DNA of 64,000 nt, from the NCBI GenBank assembly GCA_013399895.1, contig VXBA01002640.1, positions 534,451 to 598,450 of the forward strand, given 5' to 3'. The notes below the pieces were generated by a model that was not told the origin of the DNA, ran no database searches, and worked only from the letters and a program-made list of their open reading frames with translations. A program made the translations under genes and the position numbers. The stretch comes from Serilophus lunatus (taxonomy: Eukaryota > Chordata > Aves > Passeriformes > Eurylaimidae). Within the stretch, counting starts at the first letter, position 1; every line of letters starts with the position of its first letter. Shown here piece by piece: positions 14,519-25,765 of the stretch.

Positions 14519-15479
14519 CTAGTGGCAGAACAATGAAGAAAGGGAGCCAGCACAGGATGAACATGCCAACCACAATTCCCAATGTCTTGGCTGCCTTCTT
14601 TTCTCTAGAGAATTTTAAAAGTTTGAAAGCTAAGGAGTTCCTGGGATTGTGACCCTTGGATTTGGTGTTGTTCAGTGTGTCCTCATGAACGTTCTTGTAA
14701 TGAATCCGTAAAGTCAGCTCCTTGGAGTTGGACATTTCCTTCATCACCCCAGCTTCCAGGTTTTTAGTAGTCCTTTTGGCCACTATGTAGACTCGACAGT
14801 ACATCACAAGGATAATGATTAAGGGAATGTAAAAGGACCCCAAGGAAGAAAACAAAGCATAGAAGGGTTCCTCAGTGATACGACACTCCTTGTCGTCCTT
14901 AGGAGCAGGTTCTTTCCAGCCCAGAAGAGGCCCAATGGAAATCACCATGGAAAGGACCCAGACACCCAGCAGAGCTAAAATTGCCCTTCTTCTTGTTACC
15001 AATGCTGGGTACTGCAGAGAATAACGTACCCCTATATATCTATCTATAGAAATTGCACATAGACTTAAAATAGAGGCTGTGCAACACAGCACATCAACTG
15101 CTGCCCAGATATCACAAAATATTCTCCCCAAAACCCAGTAGCCAAGGATTTCCAGTGTAGCAGAGAAGGGAAGGACAGTAAAACTCAGCAGCAAATCTGC
15201 TATTGCGAGGTTAATGATGAAATAGTTTGTAGGGATTCTTAAATGTCTATTGCAAGCAACAGAGAGAATGACCAAGATATTACCTATGATAGCAAAGAGT
15301 ATAAAGGCACCGAGGATCAGCCCCACAATTATTGCCCTACTGGTAGCCCAGGCAGGTGAATCCAAGTTAGATGCTGTGTCATTGGAGTTGTTTGCAGAAA
15401 AATTGCCATTATTTAGTGCAGACACTTTCAAATATCCAGGTATCGATGTATTGGATTTATCACCAAGGTGGGTATTCAT
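14519..15479 (-). CDS. ADRA1B: Alpha-1B adrenergic receptor, coding exon 1 (residues 1-320 and first base of codon 321)
   Basis: Class A G-protein-coupled receptor for adrenaline and noradrenaline in the plasma membrane; the family couples mainly to Gq/11, phospholipase C and calcium release. The exon encodes the glycosylated N-terminus and TM1 to TM6. Visible marks: four N-glycosylation sequons (N10, N26, N30, N33); TM1 at about 50-74; the amine-binding aspartate D129 in TM3; C122 and C199 for the TM3-ECL2 disulfide; DRY at 146-148; TM5 serines S211, S212 and S215; the loop-3 end REKKAAKTL at 292-300; and CWLPFF at 310-315. Residue numbers run four ahead of human from TM1 onward. The start at 15479 is chosen because it matches the family N-terminus (MN at the start, NTS at 10-12), has A at -3, and is the first in-frame ATG after an in-frame stop at 15576-15578. 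The exon ends CTA-G before donor GTAAGT at 14518, splitting a glycine codon. The next exon lies 11.6 kb downstream on the minus strand. Subtype B is preferred over A or D from near-identity across the TMs and loop 3. Confidence 0.97.
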
Positions 15480-15480
15480 C

Positions 15481-15498
15481 TTAAAAATTATCCTCCAT
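15481..15498 (-). other. Upstream ORF 2, ending one base before the ADRA1B start
   Basis: ATG at 15498-15496 in a strong context (G at -3, G at +4) encodes MEDNF and stops with TAA at 15483-15481. One base separates this stop from the receptor ATG, giving the junction TAAGATG. Such a close overlap would be expected to reduce receptor translation unless ribosomes scan past it or reinitiate. Confidence 0.6.
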
Positions 15499-15544
15499 AG
15501 CAAGTTATGGTTGGGTCCCTCACAGAACACACCGATGGTTTGAG

Positions 15545-15559
15545 TCAGTTCAAAGTCAT
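15545..15559 (-). other. Upstream ORF 1 in the ADRA1B leader
   Basis: ATG at 15559-15557 followed by three codons and TGA at 15547-15545, encoding MTLN. It has G at -3 and A at +4, an adequate initiation context, and ends 65 bases before the receptor ATG. It matters only if transcription starts further upstream than 15559. Confidence 0.5.
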
Positions 15560-15963
15560 CTCTGGACCCAAGAAGTTACTGCAAAGCCCCGGCCAGTGTT
15601 AGGTGGAGAACTCATATCCCCAGCCAGCTGTCAGCTCTAGGCATGGAAAACTTGCCCGGCGTGGAGTCCTCAGAAGCCTGTCAGAAATAGTAGGCTGTTC
15701 AAACTTCCTTAATTTCTCATACAGACTCGTTGAAACAGAAACGAGCAGGCAGAAATCTTGGCTGGAGCTTGAAAGCAGCAGTTTCGATCTTGAAATCCCT
15801 GGAATACAAGACAGGTTTAGAGTTTTCCCTGGAGCATGTGTGGCTGTGTTGGAGGGATGTCCCTGCGAGGCTCCAGGAAGGTTTGTCAGCATTTCCAGCT
15901 CAGTGTGAGCTGGATCCGATGTCACGGTGCCTGTGCAGTGACATCACTGCGGCGGGTCCGGCA

Positions 15964-15977
15964 GCGCTAGAGGGCAA
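15964..15977 (+). promoter_or_regulatory. Candidate CTCF site upstream of ADRA1B
   Basis: The 14-base gcgctagagggcaa matches the CTCF core consensus CCASYAGRKGGCRS at 11 of 14 positions, including the central run CTAGAGGGCA. It lies within the CpG-retaining patch about 490 bases upstream of the receptor start. This is a motif match only. Confidence 0.3.
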
Positions 15978-16661
15978 TGCAGGCCAAGGTACAGCTCCCA
16001 CCAGTCACAGCCGAACAAATGGAATGTATCAATCTTAATTAAAGCATTTGCCACACAGATCTGGAGTGGAAACCTTTAAAAAAACGCTTTCATAATCTGG
16101 GGACAAATATATTGGTGGGATGTGGTGAAAACAGCGATTTCAGTACAAAGTGATCTGCTGCACTTTTGCCCACTAAGGAAATATATTGGGGTTTATTTTG
16201 TAATTGAAGTTCTCATTTCAGAGAACTAATGATTTTCTAGGGGCAAATGGCTTGGTTCCAAAAATCCCTGGTTTACTTGTGAAGGCAGTGTTTAATGATT
16301 GCATGAAGTTTGTTTCTAACTGTAACATTTCTGGTAGTAATAAAAAATAGTGACAGATTAGCAAAATCTTTATGTTTGTTCTATACTTCTGTGTAACAGG
16401 CACATCTGTGGCTTAATGTCCTCTTTTCTCTCTCTGTAACTTTTCTAAGCTTGGATGTATTATGAATTGAAGCCTTGAACAGAGCTGAGCACCCCGACCC
16501 ACAGCCCAAGGGAAGGCAGAGAAAAGTATTTAGTACCTTTTCCAGGTACTCTTTACGCTTAAGCATCTTCTTGTCTTTCCAAGGATCTGTCAGCTCACTG
16601 AGACTGTTGTTAACTCATTGTAGCTATGGGAAGTTATCCTCTTCCAGTATCCTATAAAGCA

Positions 16662-16705
16662 AAAAAAAAAAAAAAAAAAGTAATAATTAGTTTATTTTTT
16701 TTTTT
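16662..16705. repeat. Facing poly(A) and poly(T) runs
   Basis: A run of about 18 A is followed after a short AT-rich spacer by a run of T, so the two can pair as an A/T inverted repeat. The length is likely to vary between individuals. No CR1 or SINE body adjoins it. Confidence 0.7.
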
Positions 16706-19700
16706 AAATAATTGCCTTTAATGTTGAAAGCAGTGATTTCTTGGTTTCTTCAGTCTATGTTGCCAGGTGAGGAGAACTCTCAGGTCTTTACAGCTCTGTG
16801 CCATTAATAATAAAAAGTGAAGGATTTGCTGAACAAATAACTGCCATAAAACTGTTCTCAACTTTCTATCATCAGATGATGCCCTACAGCTGTTGCCTGC
16901 AGCACTCCGGGTTACTGTATATTGATTTGCCTGTTACAAGATGTACTGGGTTTGAAAGAAAAGGTTCATCCTTAATAAGGCAGCTATGGCTGAAAGTTGC
17001 AGCTGACTGCTGGTTTTAAGGATAAACCAAGTAAACAAAAGCTGTGGTTGAATTTTCCTCGAGGAGTGCACGGCAGATGTTTGTGCAGCTCTTCCCACAG
17101 CAGAAATATAGCACAGCACTCTCGTTCAAAAACTTTCTCTTGAAACATTTACAAGAATGACACGATAACATGTCATGGAGTCACTGAAGGGAAGAGGAAC
17201 AAACACTCAGTGTTTGAACTTAACCTCAGCTTTTCTGCCTCTGCTCTCCAAGCAGAGTTTTCACTGCTATTAAAAGCAGTTACAAGCCTGTGACTTTGGA
17301 CATTTATCCTTCACACTTACCATTCCTGCTGGACTCCATGGAACTCTCATTTCTGTATTTTCTGAGTTTGTGCCTCTGCCTTGTCTATTCTACCTGTGAA
17401 TTCCTCAGGCTGGGGCCTCTGTCCTGCTGGGAAGGTGTCTCCCCAGTTGTCAGGGCTGTGATAAAACTCCGCCTGGCCAAGGCAGTGAGGCAGTGACTTG
17501 GTACCACTCTCAGTGGAGTTGTGGTAGCACAAGGGGCACAGAGAGTTGCTGCATCTTCCCAGTCTTGGTGTTTGAGCTACACTGATTAAAGTTCATTTGA
17601 TTAGCTCATTAGATCCAGACATAATAATATTCCAGCCTTTGGCACATAAGAAAATATGATCCCTGCAAAATGTGGAGAGATTGAACAAGAAAAGATCCAT
17701 GAGGGTGTAAACTGCTCTGCTTAGGTTTTTCAGCTGGCATCATTTGGGACATGCCCAGCATGCAAAGAATAACAAAGTGGCCTTTAAATCCTCCCTGGCT
17801 TTGGCCACACTACAATAAGACTTAATGTAGCCAAGGAACCAGATCTTTCAATAGCCTTTCAAAAGCTACTTCCAGGAATCAGCTGGTTCCAGCTTTCTGA
17901 CAAGTCCAGGACACTGTGCCTACAGCAGTGACAGGAAAGAGCAGAAGGGAAGGGAACAGGGATTCTAACTGGTAGTGCTTGAACTAAAGCACATTCCTTT
18001 GCTTAGTACTGGGACCAGTCTGCTTCCCTTACTAGTGCTGCTTTTAGATGAATCCACAGACAGAAAAATCCATTCTATGGGTCAAAGGAAGACAAAGTTA
18101 CTGCTCATCTCTCACAGCCCTACTGAGAAGTCTGATGTGTTTTCACAGCCCTGTTTGCCAGTCTGTGTAATAGACTGGCTGAATAGCCATGAGACTCAGC
18201 TGATTAATGTTCACAAATTGCTTTGAGATCTTCAGCAGCAGGTGCTATAATAAAGCTGAGTGTATTGAAACCCAGACATGAACATTAACTATTTACTTGC
18301 CTTGGGATGAGTGACAGAAAAAGTACTGTGAGAAACAGCCTCCTTTTTCTGCCAAGTTCAAGGAAGAAAATACTACTGAAAACATCTGCTCAGAGAAGTG
18401 TGGATTGTATTCATTACAGATTTGCTTTCATTCAGATAAATCATAATTTTCAATGAGAAACGAAACTTAATAGCCTGAAGATTCTACTCAATAACATGTC
18501 AATAATGAAGTACAGCAAGGCAGGATGTCCTTTAGCTGTTCAGTGTGCATCTGCTGAGAGCCTGATGAACAGCAGGAGTCTGGATATGGAACATGCAATG
18601 GAGGGAATGTGGAGGACGCCTTCATGTGTTCTCAGACCAGTTCAAATTTTCAAATATGCAGAACTTTTAAAATTAATTTTGTGAGAGCACATAAAGGCAA
18701 AAGGAGTCCTATTGCATGGCTCAGTTTGTAAAGAGCTGTGTTCCTCTCCTTCATTTGCAAAGGGATGTTAAAAATATGTGCTGGCATTTTGATCTGCTTT
18801 CTGAAACACAGCAAAGACACTTACAGAGCACTTTTGCAACACCACTCCTAATTGGGCTTGGAAGTATGAGCTGATATAGGATTTAAAGGAGTATGTCTAC
18901 TTAGAGTTTTATATAATTCCTCTTAATTATTTCTGACTCACTTCTTGGCTACAATATTTGATGAGTAAAACATTACCAAGAGGCAGAAAGAGGAGGTGGG
19001 CTTGGGGAAGGTTTCTTTGTATGATTGTGGGTGGGTGTTTAGAGTGTTGCTACTGTACTGTTGTACTATTGGTACAAGTGCCCTTTCTGAATCCTTTTTT
19101 CCTCTAAGCACCACTGGACAACACTAAAAATCACAGACAGTATGATCCACAAAATGTATTCCTTTTGTTTCCATTCCTGCTGCTGAGCACACCTTTGTCC
19201 ATCATGGGAGACCTCTTTGGCTTAGCCAGAATTGTAAAAACTTTCCACAGGCATTGGAAATACACAGGATTATATTTTCCTTATATTTCATGATTAAGTA
19301 GGAATATAACTCATTTGTGTGCACACAAACCCTGAACCCCGGGAAAGGGAATTTCCATGACGAGAAGAGAAAAATGCATTTAAAATGCTAATTTTCAGTT
19401 GTCCAATAATGATACTTACAGCCTTGTGGGTTCATTTTCAGAGTAAGAAAAGTGTCTCATAGGTCTGTATTAACACCTCAGGTTATAAGCTTGAGCTTGC
19501 CAAAACAAGATTGCAAGCATTTGCATTTTTTAATAGTCTTTTTTTCTGTGGTGATTCCATGCTTGCTTTTTCTATGTAAATAGAATTTAAAGAACATTTT
19601 CTAGTAAAATGTGGTTAATTAAATAAAATACTATTATTTTGGTATTGTCATTGGCTCTTAAATCCTCTTCTACATTTAGGTTTGAAGGCCCATTGCCCAC

Positions 19701-22700
19701 ACTAAATCATGTTTTTTCTCACACTCCTTATCTGTGCATTTCTGCTAAAGCTGTGCTAGAGACTCCCAGTTACTGATACAGGTCCTATCACAGAAACAGA
19801 CTTCATGAGGATGATGCCAGTCCACTATTTTGGGCAGAGGATAATGGACTATTTACTGAGGTGGAGTAGAAAAATCAGTATTTGGAAGTCTGGAAAGGGA
19901 GAAGTCTGCCTTAAGGAGAGAGGAAACAGCACAGCCCCTCTGAGCAGGAGGAAGGAGTGCAGGTCTCTGTGTGCAGTTCTCAGTTTCAAAACAGTGTGTT
20001 GTCCTGGCTGGGCTCTGTCCCACTGATGACCTGGGCAGGAGCTGTCCAAAGAACGTGTAAATCCCTTGTAATGCTGTGCTAAAGTGCACTGAGGAAAGAG
20101 GATTTCTTCCTGATCCCACATGGAGATGAGTCCTAAGTCTGGGCAAACTCTTTGACTGTGCAATCTTTCAGAATTTTGATCCAAATAGGGGACACTTAAG
20201 GGAACCAGATGAAGTAAAAACTGAATTTTGGTGGTGAGGCAGGACAGGGATAGCAGGTTCTCCTGAAAGGATCTTTTCCTTCCCTATCCATTTAAACTAT
20301 CTCATAACTTGACATTTTTAGAATATTTCTACAATGGAATGAACTTGAGGTTTTAATCTGCATATTATAGTCTGTTCTGAAGCACAGAAATTCAAACTAA
20401 TAGCAATTGCACAGTCTTTTTATTTTCATTAAATAAGTTAATCTTTACTGAAAATATTTAATGTGACATTAAAAAGATAGTAATTAAACACTGAAAAGAG
20501 AAAAACATTTTAAATAACACATAACCCATGTTTCTCTCTGTCTTAAAATAACATTGTGCCAAGGGCTGTGCGAGATTAGAAGTCGATTAGGGATTTCTCT
20601 GGCTAATGAAGCAATCACTGATAAACTGGCTGAGGTGACCACAGTGTTATAAATCTCCATGCCTCAAGAAACAGACTTGAAGGCAAATTCAGGCTGGAAA
20701 GAAGCTCCTCATACTGGCAGATGATGTCATAAGTAATTAGTCTCTTTTCTGTGCCTTCTTCTGAATCATTTCTTCACTCTAAGAATTAGGTACTGAGCTT
20801 ACAGTAATATTTTTGGCAGAACAGAAATGTGGCTGGGAAAGGGATTTTTCAAAGATATCACGGGTGGCTCAGAGCTGTAGCTGCACTGGGTGGGAATTTT
20901 GCTGTCTTGATATTTTTGACCTTCATCTTTAGGCAGCAAATACCTTATTGGCACTTAGAAACTTCTGCAAACTCCCCCATCCCTGATCTCTGCACCAGAG
21001 ACAGGATTATTTCTGTACATAATTTTGTCTTTATGACATTTAGAGTTTGCAGTTGCAGCATATCTTATTGCCAGTAAATGGATGGGGACTCACTGCTGAT
21101 AAACACTGAGAAGCATCTTGCTGAGGTGATATATGAACCTGTTCTGATGTTTCTGCCTTGATAAAAATGCCTGGGAGAGGCAGTGATTGGGTTTTACATA
21201 TGCAATAATATAAGCCTTAAAATATGGGCCTAAATCTTCTTTAAAACTGATTGATGTTAATCTGTCATCTAATTTGATCTGTTCTTTTCTTAAATCTGCA
21301 CTTAGATGTATTTCAATATATCTTTATTGAAATCAAGAAATTTCCTAATCTTGAAGTATTTTTGATATCTGGTTTTGTTAAAATATTGGTATCTCTGAGA
21401 AAGAGAAACAAGTCTACACTTCCTGTCTTACTGTTTCCCCGCTCCTGGAGAGGCTGGAAACTTCCATTTCTCCTCCATATTTCAATAGTTATCCAGTCAT
21501 TCCTTTACTAAATTGCAGGAAAAGTAAGAATAATGTTAAAGGGCAGAATTCCTTGGAGAAGGTTTGCAGTTGGATAGAAAGCTGCTTTTGGTGTAGGGTT
21601 GAAAACATCAAGATGATAAAGAAGCAAAGGACAAAGAAGAGCTCTTTGCTGTACAAGGAGGGAATGAAAGGAAGAAAACTCTTTGGAAAACACAGCAAAA
21701 AGAACTGAAACAGTGACTTTTGTCATATCTCCATATATGCCAGTTCTACTCTCTGTTAATCAAAACAAGAGGGAGAAAATTTTGCACGATCTGAAATCTG
21801 GAACTTGATGGAAGGAACTGTCTCTTTTGTGTCTTTTCTTCTAAGGACAATTCAAGCCTCCTGTTTAAGGAGGAAACCAAGATATTCCCTCTTCCAAAGG
21901 ACTTTATTAGGACTCAGCTTGTGAACCAAGTATGTGTTGCTGATCCTCCTCCTTCACAGCAGTGTTTTGAAGGCATATAAATGTCTCATAATACTTTAAA
22001 TTATGCACTAGTGGTTTCACACTACTCAGAGTGAATTAAAGAAGTGTATGCTACTCTGTCTTTTAGAGATGAGTGTAAGAGGAGAAATATTTTTTCTTTT
22101 TAATTCAAAATTTAAATGAATTTTTCAGTATTACCCAGTGCATGAGCAAAAACACATTCCTACAAGTGGAACTGTGAGAATTTCAAAGAAAAGAATTAGA
22201 ATTTGGTTTGTGTTTTCTGTTAAATCGAAGATTGAACTCTTCTTTGAATTAATGTTAAATATTCATGAATCTGTTATTTTTTCCATATTTTGTTCTTGTG
22301 AGAAGCCATAAAAATCTATAACCAGTCTTTATTTCTCCAGAGAAAAATTCGGTGAAGGAAAACATCTGTTTCTGTCTTTTTCCTGTCAAGATTTGGAATA
22401 ATTACAACAACTATTAAAGCAACTGGGAAAGACCTAATTCTATTTCATTCTAGTTAAGTGTGCATTAAATATGAAAGTGAACTGCATTGTTTATTGCCTG
22501 TTAGCTGATGGTAGTGTAAGAGGACAATGAGAACAGCTTTGTTTTGTAGAACTAAAATGATCTCTGCTGCTTTCCAAATTCCTGTGGTTTAACACAGGGA
22601 CATGTGAGAAGTGGCTGCTGGTTTTCCACATGTCCTATGGCAGTGCAAGGCAGGAGAGTGCAGGTGGTTATGGAATCACTGCATAAAGGGGTTCAAGCCA

Positions 22701-23083
22701 GGGGAATCCCCTGATCCCTGCATGTTGCAAAAGACAGAAAGCAGAAAACCTGCAAACCACCTCTACAGATCTCACTTTGATTATTTAACTGCTCTGACAG
22801 GTGCTTTAACAGTCTAAATGTGCATTATGGATTTTAGTGGTAACTGCAGAGTGCACAGCAGGACAGGGGAGGGAAGCTGATGGAATTCAAGCTATTAGGA
22901 ACTTTATAGCCTGTAACCAGCACCTTGGCTCGGACCCGGAGGTTTGCTGGCAGCAGGCATTGCGCAGTGTGGGAGCTCTCCACCACAGAGTCCTCCCAGG
23001 GCTATCAGTGATTTATCAAACACAGCTATTGATTGATTTGCTTACAGAAACAACTGAGTGCAACTCCAGGCATACAAGATAAG

Positions 23084-23103
23084 GGCCTTTTCCTGAAAAG
23101 GCC
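23084..23103. repeat. Perfect 8-bp stem hairpin
   Basis: GGCCTTTT, a four-base loop CCTG, then AAAAGGCC. One extra G-T wobble pair extends it outward. It sits in a locally GC-richer stretch, with a second hairpin 92 bases later. Confidence 0.6.
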
Positions 23104-23194
23104 TATAACCGCCCGAGTATCCACCCTTGGAGTCCTTGGCCAAAACCCAAGCACAGTGGTGTGCTGGTGTGTTCCAAGCCTTGGCTTAACTCGT

Positions 23195-23212
23195 TACTCG
23201 TTATCACGAGTA
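23195..23212. repeat. Perfect 7-bp stem hairpin
   Basis: TACTCGT, loop TATC, then ACGAGTA. It contains two CpGs in the stem, unusual in this CpG-poor background. Confidence 0.55.
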
Positions 23213-25594
23213 GGATTTTGATGGAATTCACGTTTTTTTCATGCTCACTGCAAGAGAAGTGTTAGAAGTCACAGTGAATCAGAAGTAAAAGTGAGCTAAA
23301 GGCAGGAGTTTTGACCCATCAGGAATAGTTTCCCTTTCAGAGAGGCTTTGCAAGGTCATTTAATGAGCTGTTCCCCACCAGCACCGGGCAGTGCATGATC
23401 CACAGCCAAGCACCTGTCCTGGAGACGATCTTATCATCTTGCTCATCCTTGACATAAGAGACTAAATGACGAAGGAGTACTATAAGTAACTGTGTCCGGA
23501 GAAAAGAACAGAGGAATCACCTGAGAGCTCTAGGAATGCAACTGTCTGCATGGATCTGTCAGAATTATGAAGGGACAATCCTTTGGAAAAGCTGAATACA
23601 CCAATGAGTATGGTGCATTGCAGTGTATGAAGAAGGACTAGGCACTCTCAGAAATTCATGTTTTGAGATATTGTCAATGATTTCTGGTCCCTGAGTTTTT
23701 TAATTATACAAAATACATGTTTCAAACAAACAGGAACCTGTTGGTGAGCTGATATATGGGGTGTCGTTTGGACAATTTGTGTCCCCACCCGGCAGTGCTT
23801 CTGCAGACTTTGTCCATTCCAAGTCCATTACTGAGGTTAATATTTGTTGTAATTAGGAATGACATTTGTGACTCCAGCACCACACATATCCATCAGAAAA
23901 AAACAACTCAGGGAGGCGGCGACTGGCTCGCAAGTTAGCGATGCCAAATGAAGTCATTAGACTTGTCAGTCAGTCTGGCACCGCTCTGCTGATTAGAAAC
24001 TTTCCTTTTTTGGGTAAGAATCACCCAACATCTCTGTGGCTTAAGAAGATTTGGTTGTAACCAGAAACTACTCCAACAGCAGTTGGTTAAAAAATTACTC
24101 ACCTTTAAGGGCATCTAAGGAAAGAGCATCCTGACCTACTTCTGACAGGAAGCCAGTCACAGCCTCATTCCTTCTGACCCTTCAGAATGAGCATGAACAT
24201 TCACCCGTGATGAAGATAATGGAAGAAAATATGTATGAGAGTGAGTCATTGAAATTTTTTTCAGAAGGCAAGATTCAGGATCCCAAGAGACCTTTATTTA
24301 TAGCCTAAGCAAACTCAACAGAGAGTTGCAGGAGGACAAATGAAACTGTAGAAGAAGTAATGAATAATGGCAACTCGAAAATGCTATTTCCATCACAAAT
24401 TAAGTGAGCACATTATGGTAGTAAATCTGAAAAAAGGCTCAGACAGTTTTAATTCTGTAGAGCATTCAAAGACTTTTTGGAATATACATTGGAGAAAGAG
24501 TTTCATTTCACATGTTGCCTTTAGCCCCATCTAAATAGTGCAGTCCTAGACAAAACCTGCAACAAATCTGGAGAATATTCAGAAGAATACTGTGATCTGC
24601 TTCTCACCTTTGTGTCTAAAGTGCTGCCATCTCAGAGTATGATATTGCCATAAATGAAATATGTTCATATATGAAATGTATTCAGGGACAAAATTATTTA
24701 CAATTTCAAGGATAAAAAGAGACTGACTTAATGTAATGTCTGTCACTCTAATTTTAACTGTGATCATAAGTAACCATAGGCAGAAAATAGGTACTGGACT
24801 TCTCCAGAGCTGATGGATGAGGGAAAAGTTCCTGTCATGCATGTTATTTAGTGAAAACAGACTCCCATGATTTATATGAATTATTTGCCTGTGTCTATAT
24901 GTAACAGAAAGGCATTATCAAAGTAAGAGCAGTACAGTGTACATGAAGAATATCCCAAATGCCTCCACATTGCTCAGACTAATTCCCTGCTCACCTCAGC
25001 TCTGGTGTGAGCTGCAGTGTTGGCACTGGGCAGGGCACTGTCCTGAGCCTAAGGGAAGAGGAATTGAAATCTGAGCTCCTCTAATGGGCTGCTGAGTGAA
25101 TTTAGACAAGTCATATACTCTCCCAGTGCCTGAGCTTCTCTGCCTTTCAAGGAAATGATGATGCCTGTCCTTTAAATAAAACACATTCAGACATTTAGCT
25201 GAAAAGCAATATATCAGAAAAATACTATTACTAGCTGTGAGGCAAATATAATATTGTGAACAGCCAAGCTTTCCCCCTTCCCACATACATATATAAATGT
25301 TGATATATGCAGAGCCACTTCAGTACAAGTGTGATTTTCTTCTGTTCATACTTACAATCATGATTCCTATGTCTGTGCTCCTGCTGGAGTGAATTTTTCA
25401 CAGAGCCTCTGTAGCCTTTTACGCATACTAACAGGGTGAGCTCTGCTGGGGTGTGACTGAGGCTGTTACAGAGAGAAAAAACAGCAATGCTTACAAATAA
25501 ATGAGCAACTGAGAACTTCAGTGATGTACCTGGCGCTGTGATGTCCTTCAGCCTTGGGAAAATGGAGCGGTTGGAAAATACAAGTTGGGTGCTT

Positions 25595-25765
25595 TTGGTG
25601 GTGGCCGGCCGGCTGCAGCGCGTGCTCCGCTGGCTGTGACAGGAGTATTTTTGGAAAGGATGATTTGGAAGGGGTGATTCTCTTGCCTTGCCTTGCACGT
25701 CACTGTGATCTCAGTGCTGCCGAATATGTGATGCGTCTCCAACTGCAAGTCTGGCTTGCAGCAGC
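25595..25765. promoter_or_regulatory. Small CpG cluster, candidate regulatory element
   Basis: The first 45 bases hold ccggccgg, gcgcg and tccgc, a concentration of CpGs not seen in the flanking kilobases. It is followed by a CRE-like ACGTCA near 25700 and further isolated CpGs to 25775. It is about 10 kb upstream of the ADRA1B start. No open gene is associated with it. Confidence 0.35.

Larger units (their letters stand above)
15480..16050 (-). promoter_or_regulatory. ADRA1B 5' leader and presumed proximal promoter
   Basis: Sequence immediately upstream of the receptor start on the minus strand. It has two tiny upstream ORFs (15545-15559 and 15481-15498) and, at 15910-15985, a CpG-retaining patch unlike the AT-rich surroundings, with CRE-like TGACATCA at 15939-15946 and a related CGTGACATC (minus strand) at 15926-15918. 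I see no minus-strand TATA box, which fits the TATA-less promoters reported for this receptor family. The start site of transcription and any non-coding upstream exon cannot be placed from sequence. Confidence 0.5.

Noticed and set aside
15480..15530. N-terminal extension of ADRA1B to 15530
   Set aside because: The codon at 15530 is GTG, not ATG; no in-frame ATG lies between the in-frame stop at 15576-15578 and the start at 15479.
25231..25698. 155-codon minus-strand ORF
   Set aside because: Residue makeup looks random, no domain is recognisable, and it overlaps the CpG cluster; probably chance.
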